Both the position numbers and the translations under genes were made by a program. A stretch of DNA of 7,293 bases from Flavipsychrobacter stenotrophus. Its GTDB lineage: Bacteria; Bacteroidota; Bacteroidia; Chitinophagales; Chitinophagaceae. The notes below the pieces were generated by a model. The model made no database searches. It had not been told where the DNA came from and worked only from the letters and a program-made list of their open reading frames with translations. Every line of letters starts with the position of its first letter. Position 1 is the first letter of the stretch. The stretch spans positions 1 through 7,293 of the forward strand of contig CANCOG010000251.1 in the NCBI GenBank assembly GCA_947379685.1. Reading direction: 5' to 3'. This document shows positions 1-4,946 of the stretch, piece after piece.

Positions 1-1
1 C

Positions 2-310
2 CGACCTGTTGCCGATTACCTGATGCAGGTGAACGAGCAGTTTGGGGCGTACAAATATGTTTCCACAATTGACAAAGACCCGATAGTAGATAAATATACC
101 TGCAACAACCAACAGATGTATATGCTCGTTGTACCCGATCAAAAAGGCCGGACATCCAGCTATACCCTTGACCTCGGAAAAGCCAAAACAGCCTGTATTT
201 ACACGCCCAGGGCTGGAGCCAATAAAATGGAACTTGTGAGGAAACCTACGACAAATGGCAAAATCACTTTATTGGTGTCTGAGACGCCAATCTTTGTGAC
301 CGGGGAATGA
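2..310 (+). CDS. C-terminal fragment of a probable glycoside-hydrolase-like protein (5' truncated by window)
   Basis: The reading frame is open from the first bases of the window, before the first in-frame ATG at 23, so this is the tail of a longer gene and not a small complete one. The visible 103 residues are rich in alternating hydrophobic and polar segments that look like beta-strands. They end in KITLLVSETPIFVTGE. A terminal strand of the form 'I.l.vsEtPifv' is common at the end of the C-terminal beta-sandwich domain of bacterial glycosidases; that is family knowledge applied by eye, not a domain search. The segment SSYTLDLGKAKTACIYTPR fits a core strand pair of such a domain. No catalytic residues lie in the visible part, so neither family nor substrate can be given. 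The gene converges on the cytochrome gene with only 17 bp between stop codons. It could instead be the tail of another secreted beta-rich protein. Confidence 0.6.
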   Translation, partial: RPVADYLMQVNEQFGAYKYVSTIDKDPIVDKYTCNNQQMYMLVVPDQKGRTSSYTLDLGKAKTACIYTPRAGANKMELVRKPTTNGKITLLVSETPIFVTGE

Positions 311-327
311 TCAAATGACCGTTTGAA

Positions 328-726
328 CTATTTCTTATCAGCCAGGGAAAGAATATAGCCTACCATCTTGTCGGCATCAGCTTGCGCAAGTCCGGGATGA
401 CCGCCCATAGGCGTTGTACCCCATACACCGCTACCACCAGCCATTACCTTGCCGGAAAGCAGCTTTATGTTCTCGGGCGTGTTTGGATATTTTGCGGCAA
501 TTTCCTTGTACGCCGGCCCAACTATTTTTGTGTCCGCTGTGTGACAAGTACCACAATCACTTTTTGACATCAGCGTGAGTCCTTCTGGTTCGTTAGAGGG
601 AGGTGCCGGCTTGGAATCCTTTGGAGTGCTCTCAGCTCCGCCAGTAGCCTTTTCTGAGGATGAATTATTGCAGGCAATCGCTCCGGTTAGTATTACTAAG
701 GATGCGAATAAATATACTTTTTTCAA
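328..726 (-). CDS. Lipoprotein c-type cytochrome (single heme, class I-like)
   Basis: This 132-residue protein is a predicted membrane-anchored, periplasm-facing electron carrier. Residues 1-18 form a lipoprotein signal peptide with lipobox GAIAC, placing the acylated Cys at 19. A flexible Ser/Pro/Lys/Glu-rich linker follows to about residue 48, then a compact cytochrome c domain. The heme-binding motif CGTCH is at 58-62, with His62 as proximal ligand. Met107 in TPMGGHPGL is the likely distal ligand, and a final helix (about 115-129) ends the fold. The domain size and the G-P-A-Y segment after the heme motif resemble the c551/c552 group. The start codon is TTG at 726: it gives an immediate MKKVYLF signal peptide, no ATG or GTG lies in frame between it and the upstream stop at 766-768, and the next Met (53) would lose the export signal. 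The redox partner cannot be told from the neighbours. Confidence 0.9.
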   Translation of the reverse strand: MKKVYLFASLVILTGAIACNNSSSEKATGGAESTPKDSKPAPPSNEPEGLTLMSKSDCGTCHTADTKIVGPAYKEIAAKYPNTPENIKLLSGKVMAGGSGVWGTTPMGGHPGLAQADADKMVGYILSLADKK

Positions 727-821
727 TTTGCTGGTTTTGGTTGGTTGGAAAAATTGATTCGTTGGTTAATGACGTAAAACTAATCACTTTCTGTTATCGG
801 TACTATAGCCATACAGAAAAG

Positions 822-859
822 AAAAAGTGCAACTAAGTTCTTGACTTGTTGCACTTTTT
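822..859 (-). terminator. Intrinsic terminator after the 886-1374 gene
   Basis: AAAAAGTGCAAC (822-833) pairs perfectly with GTTGCACTTTTT (848-859). The stem extends inward through AAGT/ACTT (835-838 with 844-847) across a single bulged T, leaving a 5-nt loop. Read on the minus strand, the hairpin begins 27 nt after the stop codon of the secreted protein gene and runs into a T-rich tail (CTTTTTCTTTTC), which fits a rho-independent terminator. Only the minus strand needs termination here, because the genes on both sides are minus-strand. Confidence 0.85.
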
Positions 860-885
860 AGAATTAAATATTAACGAACGGAAAG

Positions 886-1374
886 TTATTTATCCTGATA
901 GATCGAATAGATCTCGATCATATAGTAAGGTTTCCTATCGTTCTTGTAAGTGATGTCAAAAAGATGAACTGATGCATCTTCAGTACGGTACAAATGCTCC
1001 AGATATTCTTTATTGGTGTACCTGCGCAATTTTGTCCTTGAATATTTTGCGCCGCCTTCAGTTTGTTTTTTCAGGTGCTCATAAAAATCAAGACTGCGGG
1101 TTTCGAACTTGATAGCAACTCTGTCTTTAAATTTCAGGTTATAACCATCGTAATAGGTATAATAAGAAATGACATTATCGCCATTAGTAAATACTGTGCA
1201 ACGCTCGTTACTTTCCAGATGGCTTAAAATATAGCCCTTGCTGTGTACCAAAGATTCGAAGGCAGGGTAGGAGGCTTTTCTTGCATTCAACAATTCATCA
1301 AATGAAAACTCCTGTCCGAAACTCAGCGAACAAAAATACAGTGAGAAAAAAGCAAGAAATATTAGTTTTTTCAT
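886..1374 (-). CDS. Secreted protein of unknown function
   Basis: The product is 162 residues. Residues 1-20 are a classical signal peptide (MKK, then a hydrophobic Leu/Phe-rich core) with probable cleavage at SFG|Q between 20 and 21. The mature protein of about 142 residues is rich in Tyr, Lys and Glu and has alternating strand-like segments such as NVISYYTYYDGYNLKF and SVHLFDITYKNDRKPYYMIEIYSI. There are no transmembrane segments, lipobox or recognisable catalytic motif. It is probably a small periplasmic or exported beta-rich protein; I do not recognise the family. The ATG at 1374 gives the signal peptide directly and lies about 25 nt below a perfect -7 box. The gene is monocistronic in appearance: its own promoter upstream, strong terminator downstream. 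Confidence 0.75.
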   Translation of the reverse strand: MKKLIFLAFFSLYFCSLSFGQEFSFDELLNARKASYPAFESLVHSKGYILSHLESNERCTVFTNGDNVISYYTYYDGYNLKFKDRVAIKFETRSLDFYEHLKKQTEGGAKYSRTKLRRYTNKEYLEHLYRTEDASVHLFDITYKNDRKPYYMIEIYSIYQDK

Positions 1375-1394
1375 GTTTATGTTTTTAAACGTTT

Positions 1395-1453
1395 AGGACA
1401 AAGATAATTTCTTTTGCGTAACGGTAAAATATTTTGTTAAAGAAATTTGTCCT
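1395..1453. repeat. Interrupted inverted repeat overlapping the promoter of the 886-1374 gene
   Basis: AGGACAAA (1395-1402) is the exact reverse complement of TTTGTCCT (1446-1453). Further inward, after a 5-nt bulge (GATAA), TTTCTTT (1408-1414) matches AAAGAAA (1439-1445), giving 15 paired positions in total. The left arm overlaps the -7 box of the minus-strand gene. It could be an operator or simply AT-rich coincidence; no function is shown. Confidence 0.4.
1399..1406 (-). promoter_or_regulatory. Bacteroidota-type -7 box for the 886-1374 gene
   Basis: The minus strand reads TATCTTTG, an exact TAnnTTTG match, 24 nt before the ATG, implying a 5' leader of roughly 20 nt. The matching -33 TTTG is poor: at the expected distance (about 1426-1430) the minus strand has only ATTTT. 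Confidence 0.55.
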
Positions 1454-1620
1454 CCTACCTTTCGGTCCAGTCGGTTCACTGTTTCCAACTTACTTTTTGC
1501 TAAAATTTTCAGCGCCACTGGGTGATCTTTTGCTACCTGGTTGGTTCAATTTATTTCAATTATAAGCTATCTATGGTGTCTTCTTTCAAAAATCCATGCA
1601 ATACCCTCAGGCAAAAGTGA
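1454..1620. other. Intergenic stretch with no recognised feature
   Basis: Between the promoter-side inverted repeat and the stop codon of the 1621-2127 gene I see no coding frame, tRNA-like fold or convincing terminator. The 246-bp gap between the two secreted-protein genes argues against a shared operon. Confidence 0.5.
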
Positions 1621-2127
1621 CTAAGGATAGTTCACTGGCGGGAGCTTTTTTGTTATGCCGGTAATTTCGAAATAGTGCCGTTCACCTTTGTAAGTATAAG
1701 ATAGCAACGCAACACCTTTGTATTTCACCGGAGCCCTTGCTGCAGTTTGTTGCTTATGTTCTTTTTCTTCACCTGAACCAGGAGGGGCAATTACCCTTTC
1801 CCGATAATCGTCATGCGAAATAGCGACAGAAATAGAATATTGTACCGATTTCTTGCCAATTGTTTTTTTAATATTCGCGGTCCCCTGTGGAGTGCTGCCT
1901 ACCTGCAAAAATGAAAAGGGCGTGTTTTTGATCCAGATGGTATCTGGTACGGGTTCTTTTTTGAACTGGATAAAATCGACCGTAAAATTATAATTGGTGC
2001 CTCGCCTGCCTGCAACGCCACCGCTCCAGTTCATCTCCGAACTTTCCACCAGCTTTACATACTGGGCAATTACATCCAGGGTATTGGACAATAAAACGAA
2101 TATAAAAATTGATATTCTGAGCCTCAT
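1621..2127 (-). CDS. Secreted protein of unknown function
   Basis: The product is 168 residues with an N-terminal signal peptide (MRLR followed by a hydrophobic core) and a probable cleavage at VIA|Q, residues 21/22. The mature part has strand-like segments (NYNFTVDFIQF, DTIWIKNTPFSFLQV, VALLSYTYKGERHYFEITGI) interrupted by a charged, probably disordered stretch at about 116-132 (PPGSGEEKEHKQQ). This suggests a small beta-rich periplasmic or outer-surface domain. I recognise no family signature and no catalytic motif. The ATG at 2127 puts the signal peptide at the extreme N-terminus. The gene is divergent from the 2176 gene with only 48 bp between the two starts, so the two may share a control region. 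No obvious terminator follows its stop. Confidence 0.75.
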   Translation of the reverse strand: MRLRISIFIFVLLSNTLDVIAQYVKLVESSEMNWSGGVAGRRGTNYNFTVDFIQFKKEPVPDTIWIKNTPFSFLQVGSTPQGTANIKKTIGKKSVQYSISVAISHDDYRERVIAPPGSGEEKEHKQQTAARAPVKYKGVALLSYTYKGERHYFEITGITKKLPPVNYP

Positions 2128-2175
2128 TTCACAGTTTTTATTTATCGTTGCAAATTAAGTGCCATCATCCAACTA
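2128..2175. promoter_or_regulatory. Short divergent promoter region with overlapping near-consensus -7 boxes
   Basis: All upstream signals for two divergent genes must fit near these 48 bp. The plus strand has TATCGTTG (2143-2150), one mismatch from TAnnTTTG, before the 2176 start. The minus strand has TTAATTTG (2158-2151), also one mismatch, before the 2127 start. The boxes abut back to back, so polymerase binding in the two directions could exclude each other. Neither match is exact. Confidence 0.3.
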
Positions 2176-2493
2176 ATGTTGAAAAGATCTCATTATTTAT
2201 TGCTTTCGGTGCTTGCCTACCTTTGCAGTGGCAGCATGCTGTATATCCATATATCAGAGTTATGGAACAGAAAACACGGCATCGCCACATTTTTGCAAAC
2301 CAAATCTGCATTTGAAGAAGATCAGGCAATGACTTACTCTGTAGGATGGGCAGGTCTTTTTTGTTTGCTTACTTTGTTACTTGTTTGGTTTCAGATCAGA
2401 AAAAAGCAGAAGCGGGCACTAGCTGTTGCCTTGGCTATTCTCACCCTGACAGTTGCGTCATTCTGCATGGATAGTTTCTTTTACTTCGGATAG
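2176..2493 (+). CDS. Small three-helix integral membrane protein, function unknown
   Basis: The product is 105 residues with three hydrophobic helices at about 6-26, 55-73 and 80-98. Positive charges sit at the N-terminus (KR at 3-4) and between helices 2 and 3 (RKKQKR, 75-80). By the positive-inside rule this gives a cytoplasmic N-terminus, an external 28-residue loop between helices 1 and 2, and an external C-terminus. There is no signature of a transporter, sensor or enzyme. The ATG at 2176 has no Shine-Dalgarno sequence, as elsewhere in the window. It is followed 108 bp later by another membrane-anchored unknown in the same direction, but a -7 box in between argues that the second gene has its own promoter. 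I do not recognise the family. Confidence 0.7.
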   Translation: MLKRSHYLLLSVLAYLCSGSMLYIHISELWNRKHGIATFLQTKSAFEEDQAMTYSVGWAGLFCLLTLLLVWFQIRKKQKRALAVALAILTLTVASFCMDSFFYFG

Positions 2494-2565
2494 GGAATAT
2501 CTGCGACGCTGTTTTAGATATATTGTTCTTTGTGAAATTCGACCTGCCTTTTGTGTCCCGCACAT

Positions 2566-2573
2566 TAACTTTG
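2566..2573 (+). promoter_or_regulatory. Bacteroidota-type -7 box for the 2602-3189 gene
   Basis: TAACTTTG matches TAnnTTTG exactly and lies 28 bp before the ATG, implying a leader of about 20-25 nt. The -33 element is weak: CTG at 2544-2546 is at the expected 19-bp spacing, while a TTTG at 2550-2553 is too close. A 6-bp hairpin (GCGAAA 2575-2580 with TTTCGC 2589-2594) follows in the leader region. Confidence 0.5.
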
Positions 2574-2601
2574 CGCGAAACAACTTATTTTCGCCACACA
2601 A

Positions 2602-3189
2602 ATGAGTACATTAGAGATAATTTTATATTCGGCAATAGCGGTTGCCCAGGTGGTTATACTGGTATGGTATTTTCGCAAAAGCAGTCTAAAATCGAAGAAA
2701 GAAAAGGAGAAGCGTGATGCTTTGACCAGGGAATACCCATTTGACGGGTTAAGAAATATTGCACTGAATACCAGCCCCGGGGCTATAATTGCCAATGTGC
2801 CTGAAAACGAAGTGCTGGTCTATTCAGCAGTAATGGACTGGGACATGGGTAGCGATATAGTTACGCTGGTTACACAGCTTACAGGAGATGTTAGCATGTA
2901 TGTAAAGTCGGGTGGGGGAATAATAGGGGCAGGTAAGTACCCTGAGGTAAGTGCAGCTGCCCAGAATTTTACCCGGAACGCACAAACATTCCTGGAATTT
3001 GTAACCCCTGCTAATGAAACAACATTGCCTCCAAAAAATTGCGTTCAGTTTTTCCTGTTGACCAATAAGGGTAAGTTTCATGCAACGGAGCTATACAGCA
3101 ATATCGAAAATGGTACGTCTCGGTGGGCCGGTTTGTTCAATGAAGCCAATAGCCTGATGAGTATCATGCGGAAATTCGCTTTCGCTTAA
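2602..3189 (+). CDS. Membrane-anchored protein of an uncharacterised conserved family
   Basis: The product is 195 residues. One hydrophobic helix at about 4-24 is followed by a highly charged stretch (KSKKEKEKRD, 30-39), giving a single-pass protein whose globular part probably lies in the cytoplasm. The rest looks like one alpha/beta domain. Its most conserved-looking parts are VYSAVMDWDMG (73-83) and the Gly-rich segment from G95 to G111 containing SMYVKSGGGIIGAG. From memory, similar MDW... and Gly-rich GGGIIG patterns occur in uncharacterised proteins of other bacteria; I cannot name the family or verify this here. No nucleotide-binding P-loop or catalytic dyad is evident. The ATG at 2602 follows a good -7 box and begins the membrane helix at once. 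The gene ends at a strong hairpin terminator, so it is probably transcribed alone or at the end of a unit with the 2176 gene. Confidence 0.75.
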   Translation: MSTLEIILYSAIAVAQVVILVWYFRKSSLKSKKEKEKRDALTREYPFDGLRNIALNTSPGAIIANVPENEVLVYSAVMDWDMGSDIVTLVTQLTGDVSMYVKSGGGIIGAGKYPEVSAAAQNFTRNAQTFLEFVTPANETTLPPKNCVQFFLLTNKGKFHATELYSNIENGTSRWAGLFNEANSLMSIMRKFAFA

Positions 3190-3196
3190 AAGCCTG

Positions 3197-3240
3197 TAAA
3201 TGAATAAAGGTTAACCAGTTGGTTAACCTTTATTCATTTA
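3197..3240 (+). terminator. Perfect 20-bp hairpin terminator after the 2602-3189 gene
   Basis: Positions 3197-3216 (TAAATGAATAAAGGTTAACC) are the exact reverse complement of 3221-3240, with a 4-nt AGTT loop. The hairpin starts 7 nt after the stop codon. On the plus strand the 3' arm is T-rich and leads into TTTATACTATTG, consistent with termination. It lies between convergent genes and could also block read-through from the helicase side, although the minus strand lacks a clear T-tract. Each arm contains the self-complementary octamer GGTTAACC. Confidence 0.8.
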
Positions 3241-3338
3241 TTTATACTATTGTTCAGTAAGGTTCCAATGCGATATTAAGTCAAGGAGAATTTTCCTAAT
3301 AAATGCGCGTTACACACTTTTTAGTTTTTAGTTTTTAC

Positions 3339-4664
3339 TTATTTCGCTACATCAATCTTTACCTTCTTATTCTTTATCTTTTCATCCTTGATGAGCTTTA
3401 GTGCTTCACCTAGTTTTAGCTTTCTTACAGCTACAAATGAGAAGAAGTCTTTTACATCTATCAGACCAATATCTTCCTGCTTCAGCTTACCCTTGTTGCA
3501 TAAAAAACCAACAATATCCACTTTATTCACCTTGTCTTTCTTGCCTGCAGCAATGAACAGCGTACTCCATTTTGGCTTGTCGGGGAGAACTTCTGTATCA
3601 GGAAGTTTAATTTGTTCAACGTCCTTATCGATATAAACAGGTAAGGTCTCCTCAGGTGAAAGTATCACTATTGCGGTTCCTGTAGCATCCATACGGGCAG
3701 TACGGCCATTACGGTGGGTAAAAGTATCCTTGTTATGTGGCAGGTGATAGTGTACAATGTTCCTGATGCCGGGAATGTCCAATCCACGTGCAGCTAAATC
3801 GGTGGTTACCAGTACGTTAGTGCTGCCATTTCTGAATTTACATAAAGCACTGTCGCGCTCCTGCTGCTCCATGGCTCCGTGGTAGAATTCATTGTAAATG
3901 CCTTTTTGTTCCAGGAATTCACTGGTGCGCTCTACTGATTCGCGGTGATTGCAGAAAACTATAGTTGCCTTATGACCCAGGTAGCACAGCAACCTGAACA
4001 ATGTCTCCAGTTTATCGTTATCGTCGCTTTTAACGGTTTTAATGGTCAGTCCATTTTCTTCCTCCTCACCTGAAAGGAAGTTAAGCCTTGCCGGATCTTT
4101 TAGATTGATAAAGAATGGCATTTCCTCCAGCTGGGTAGCTGAGGTGAGCATTTTCCTGTTTACGGACTTCAGAGAATCTATAATGAAAGACATTTCATCC
4201 TGAAAACCCAGTTCCAGCGATTTGTCGAATTCATCGAGCACCAGCATGGTAATGGCGTCGACTGTAATATTTCCGCGCCGGATGTGATCACACAGTCTGC
4301 CGGGAGTACCAATAATTACAGCCGGTGGCTGAATGAGGTTATTCTCTTCAGTTTCCCTGAGGTGACCGCCATAGCAGCAGGTAACCTTGTGCCCGGTTCC
4401 CATCAAACGAAATACCTGCTCAATTTGTAGGGCCAGTTCGCGCGATGGCACGATCACCATGGCCTGAGTTTGTTTGTTGTCCGCCTCCAGCAGGTCGAGA
4501 ATAGGCAGTAAGAACGCCAGCGTCTTACCAGATCCTGTACCCGACAATAGTATTACATCATTATGCGTCTTTTTTGCCTCTATCGAAGCAATCTGCATAT
4601 CATTGAGCGCATCTATCTTTAAATAGGAAAGGATATTTTCAAGTGAATATTTTTTTTCTTGCAT
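3339..4664 (-). CDS. DEAD-box ATP-dependent RNA helicase, DbpA-like
   Basis: This 441-residue protein has both RecA-like helicase domains. Visible motifs in order: Q-motif Gln24, motif I SGTGSGKT (41-48), Ia PSRELALQ (73-80), GG (99-100), TPGR (120-123), motif II DEFD (144-147), motif III SAT (175-177), motif V TDLAARGLD (288-296) and motif VI HRNGRTAR (317-324). Residues about 367-441 (AAGKKDKVNKVDIVGFL... DVKDFFSFVAV) resemble the DbpA/CsdA RNA-binding domain, which in E. coli DbpA recognises hairpin 92 of 23S rRNA during large-subunit assembly. The overall length is close to that of E. coli DbpA. The inferred role is ATP-driven RNA remodelling in ribosome maturation. DEFD replaces DEAD and NGRTAR replaces the usual IGRTGR. 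The ATG at 4664 is only 5 nt from an exact -7 box. It could instead serve more general RNA metabolism. Confidence 0.92.
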   Translation of the reverse strand: MQEKKYSLENILSYLKIDALNDMQIASIEAKKTHNDVILLSGTGSGKTLAFLLPILDLLEADNKQTQAMVIVPSRELALQIEQVFRLMGTGHKVTCCYGGHLRETEENNLIQPPAVIIGTPGRLCDHIRRGNITVDAITMLVLDEFDKSLELGFQDEMSFIIDSLKSVNRKMLTSATQLEEMPFFINLKDPARLNFLSGEEEENGLTIKTVKSDDNDKLETLFRLLCYLGHKATIVFCNHRESVERTSEFLEQKGIYNEFYHGAMEQQERDSALCKFRNGSTNVLVTTDLAARGLDIPGIRNIVHYHLPHNKDTFTHRNGRTARMDATGTAIVILSPEETLPVYIDKDVEQIKLPDTEVLPDKPKWSTLFIAAGKKDKVNKVDIVGFLCNKGKLKQEDIGLIDVKDFFSFVAVRKLKLGEALKLIKDEKIKNKKVKIDVAK

Positions 4665-4669
4665 TTGGG

Positions 4670-4677
4670 CAAAAGTA
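4670..4677 (-). promoter_or_regulatory. -7 box immediately upstream of the helicase start
   Basis: The minus strand reads TACTTTTG, an exact TAnnTTTG match, with only CCCAA between it and the ATG. If used, transcription would begin at or within a few nucleotides of the start codon, giving a leaderless or nearly leaderless mRNA. No good -33 TTG is seen at 17-23 bp. Confidence 0.4.
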
Positions 4678-4797
4678 CGGAAGTTTATTTAGCTATGGAC
4701 AGATGGGGGATTTGAGAGATGTTATACTTCACAAATCACACCATCAACATTGCTCGAATTATACTTACAACGTTTAGCTTCGTACATTATAGCGACA

Positions 4798-4876
4798 GGT
4801 CATTGCGAGGTACTAAGCAATCTTAGACGCTTAAGTGTTATTGTGTTGTGAGGTTGCTTCGTACCTCGCAATGACC
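4798..4876. repeat. 79-bp imperfect palindrome, probable dispersed repeat
   Basis: The left arm (4798-4822) and the reverse complement of the right arm (4852-4876) agree at 23 of 25 positions. The outer 16 bp (GGTCATTGCGAGGTAC) are perfect, and the central spacer is 29 bp. From memory, short palindromes built on 'GTCATTGCGAGG..CGAAGCAATC' recur in intergenic regions of many bacterial genomes, including Bacteroidota; this is recall and not a search result. No transposase is present, so it would be a non-autonomous REP/MITE-like unit. It begins 71 bp downstream of the argS stop and could fold in that transcript as a terminator or 3' stabiliser. Confidence 0.65.
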
Positions 4877-4946
4877 ATTTAATTTTATTTCCAATATGCC
4901 CGAATTTATCCGGTCGTAATAATAAATACCCAACTCGCTAGCCCCC

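Noticed and set aside
311..326. TCAAA/TTTGA mini-hairpin exactly filling the gap between two convergent stop codons
   Set aside because: The stem is only 5 bp plus a wobble, with no G/C-rich core and no T-tract on the minus strand; too weak to call a terminator.
2497..2521. ATATCT/AGATAT stem just after the 2176-2493 gene, followed by T-rich sequence
   Set aside because: Six A/T-dominated pairs around a 13-nt loop would be unstable; not enough for a terminator.
2523..2717. Plus-strand 64-codon open frame overlapping the start of the 2602-3189 gene
   Set aside because: It is out of frame with a better-supported gene that has a -7 box and a membrane helix; its own translation shows no domain-like pattern.
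3318..3338. Three tandem TTTTTAG-like heptamers next to the helicase stop
   Set aside because: A short low-complexity run of about 21 bp, explained by slippage; no stem to make it a terminator.
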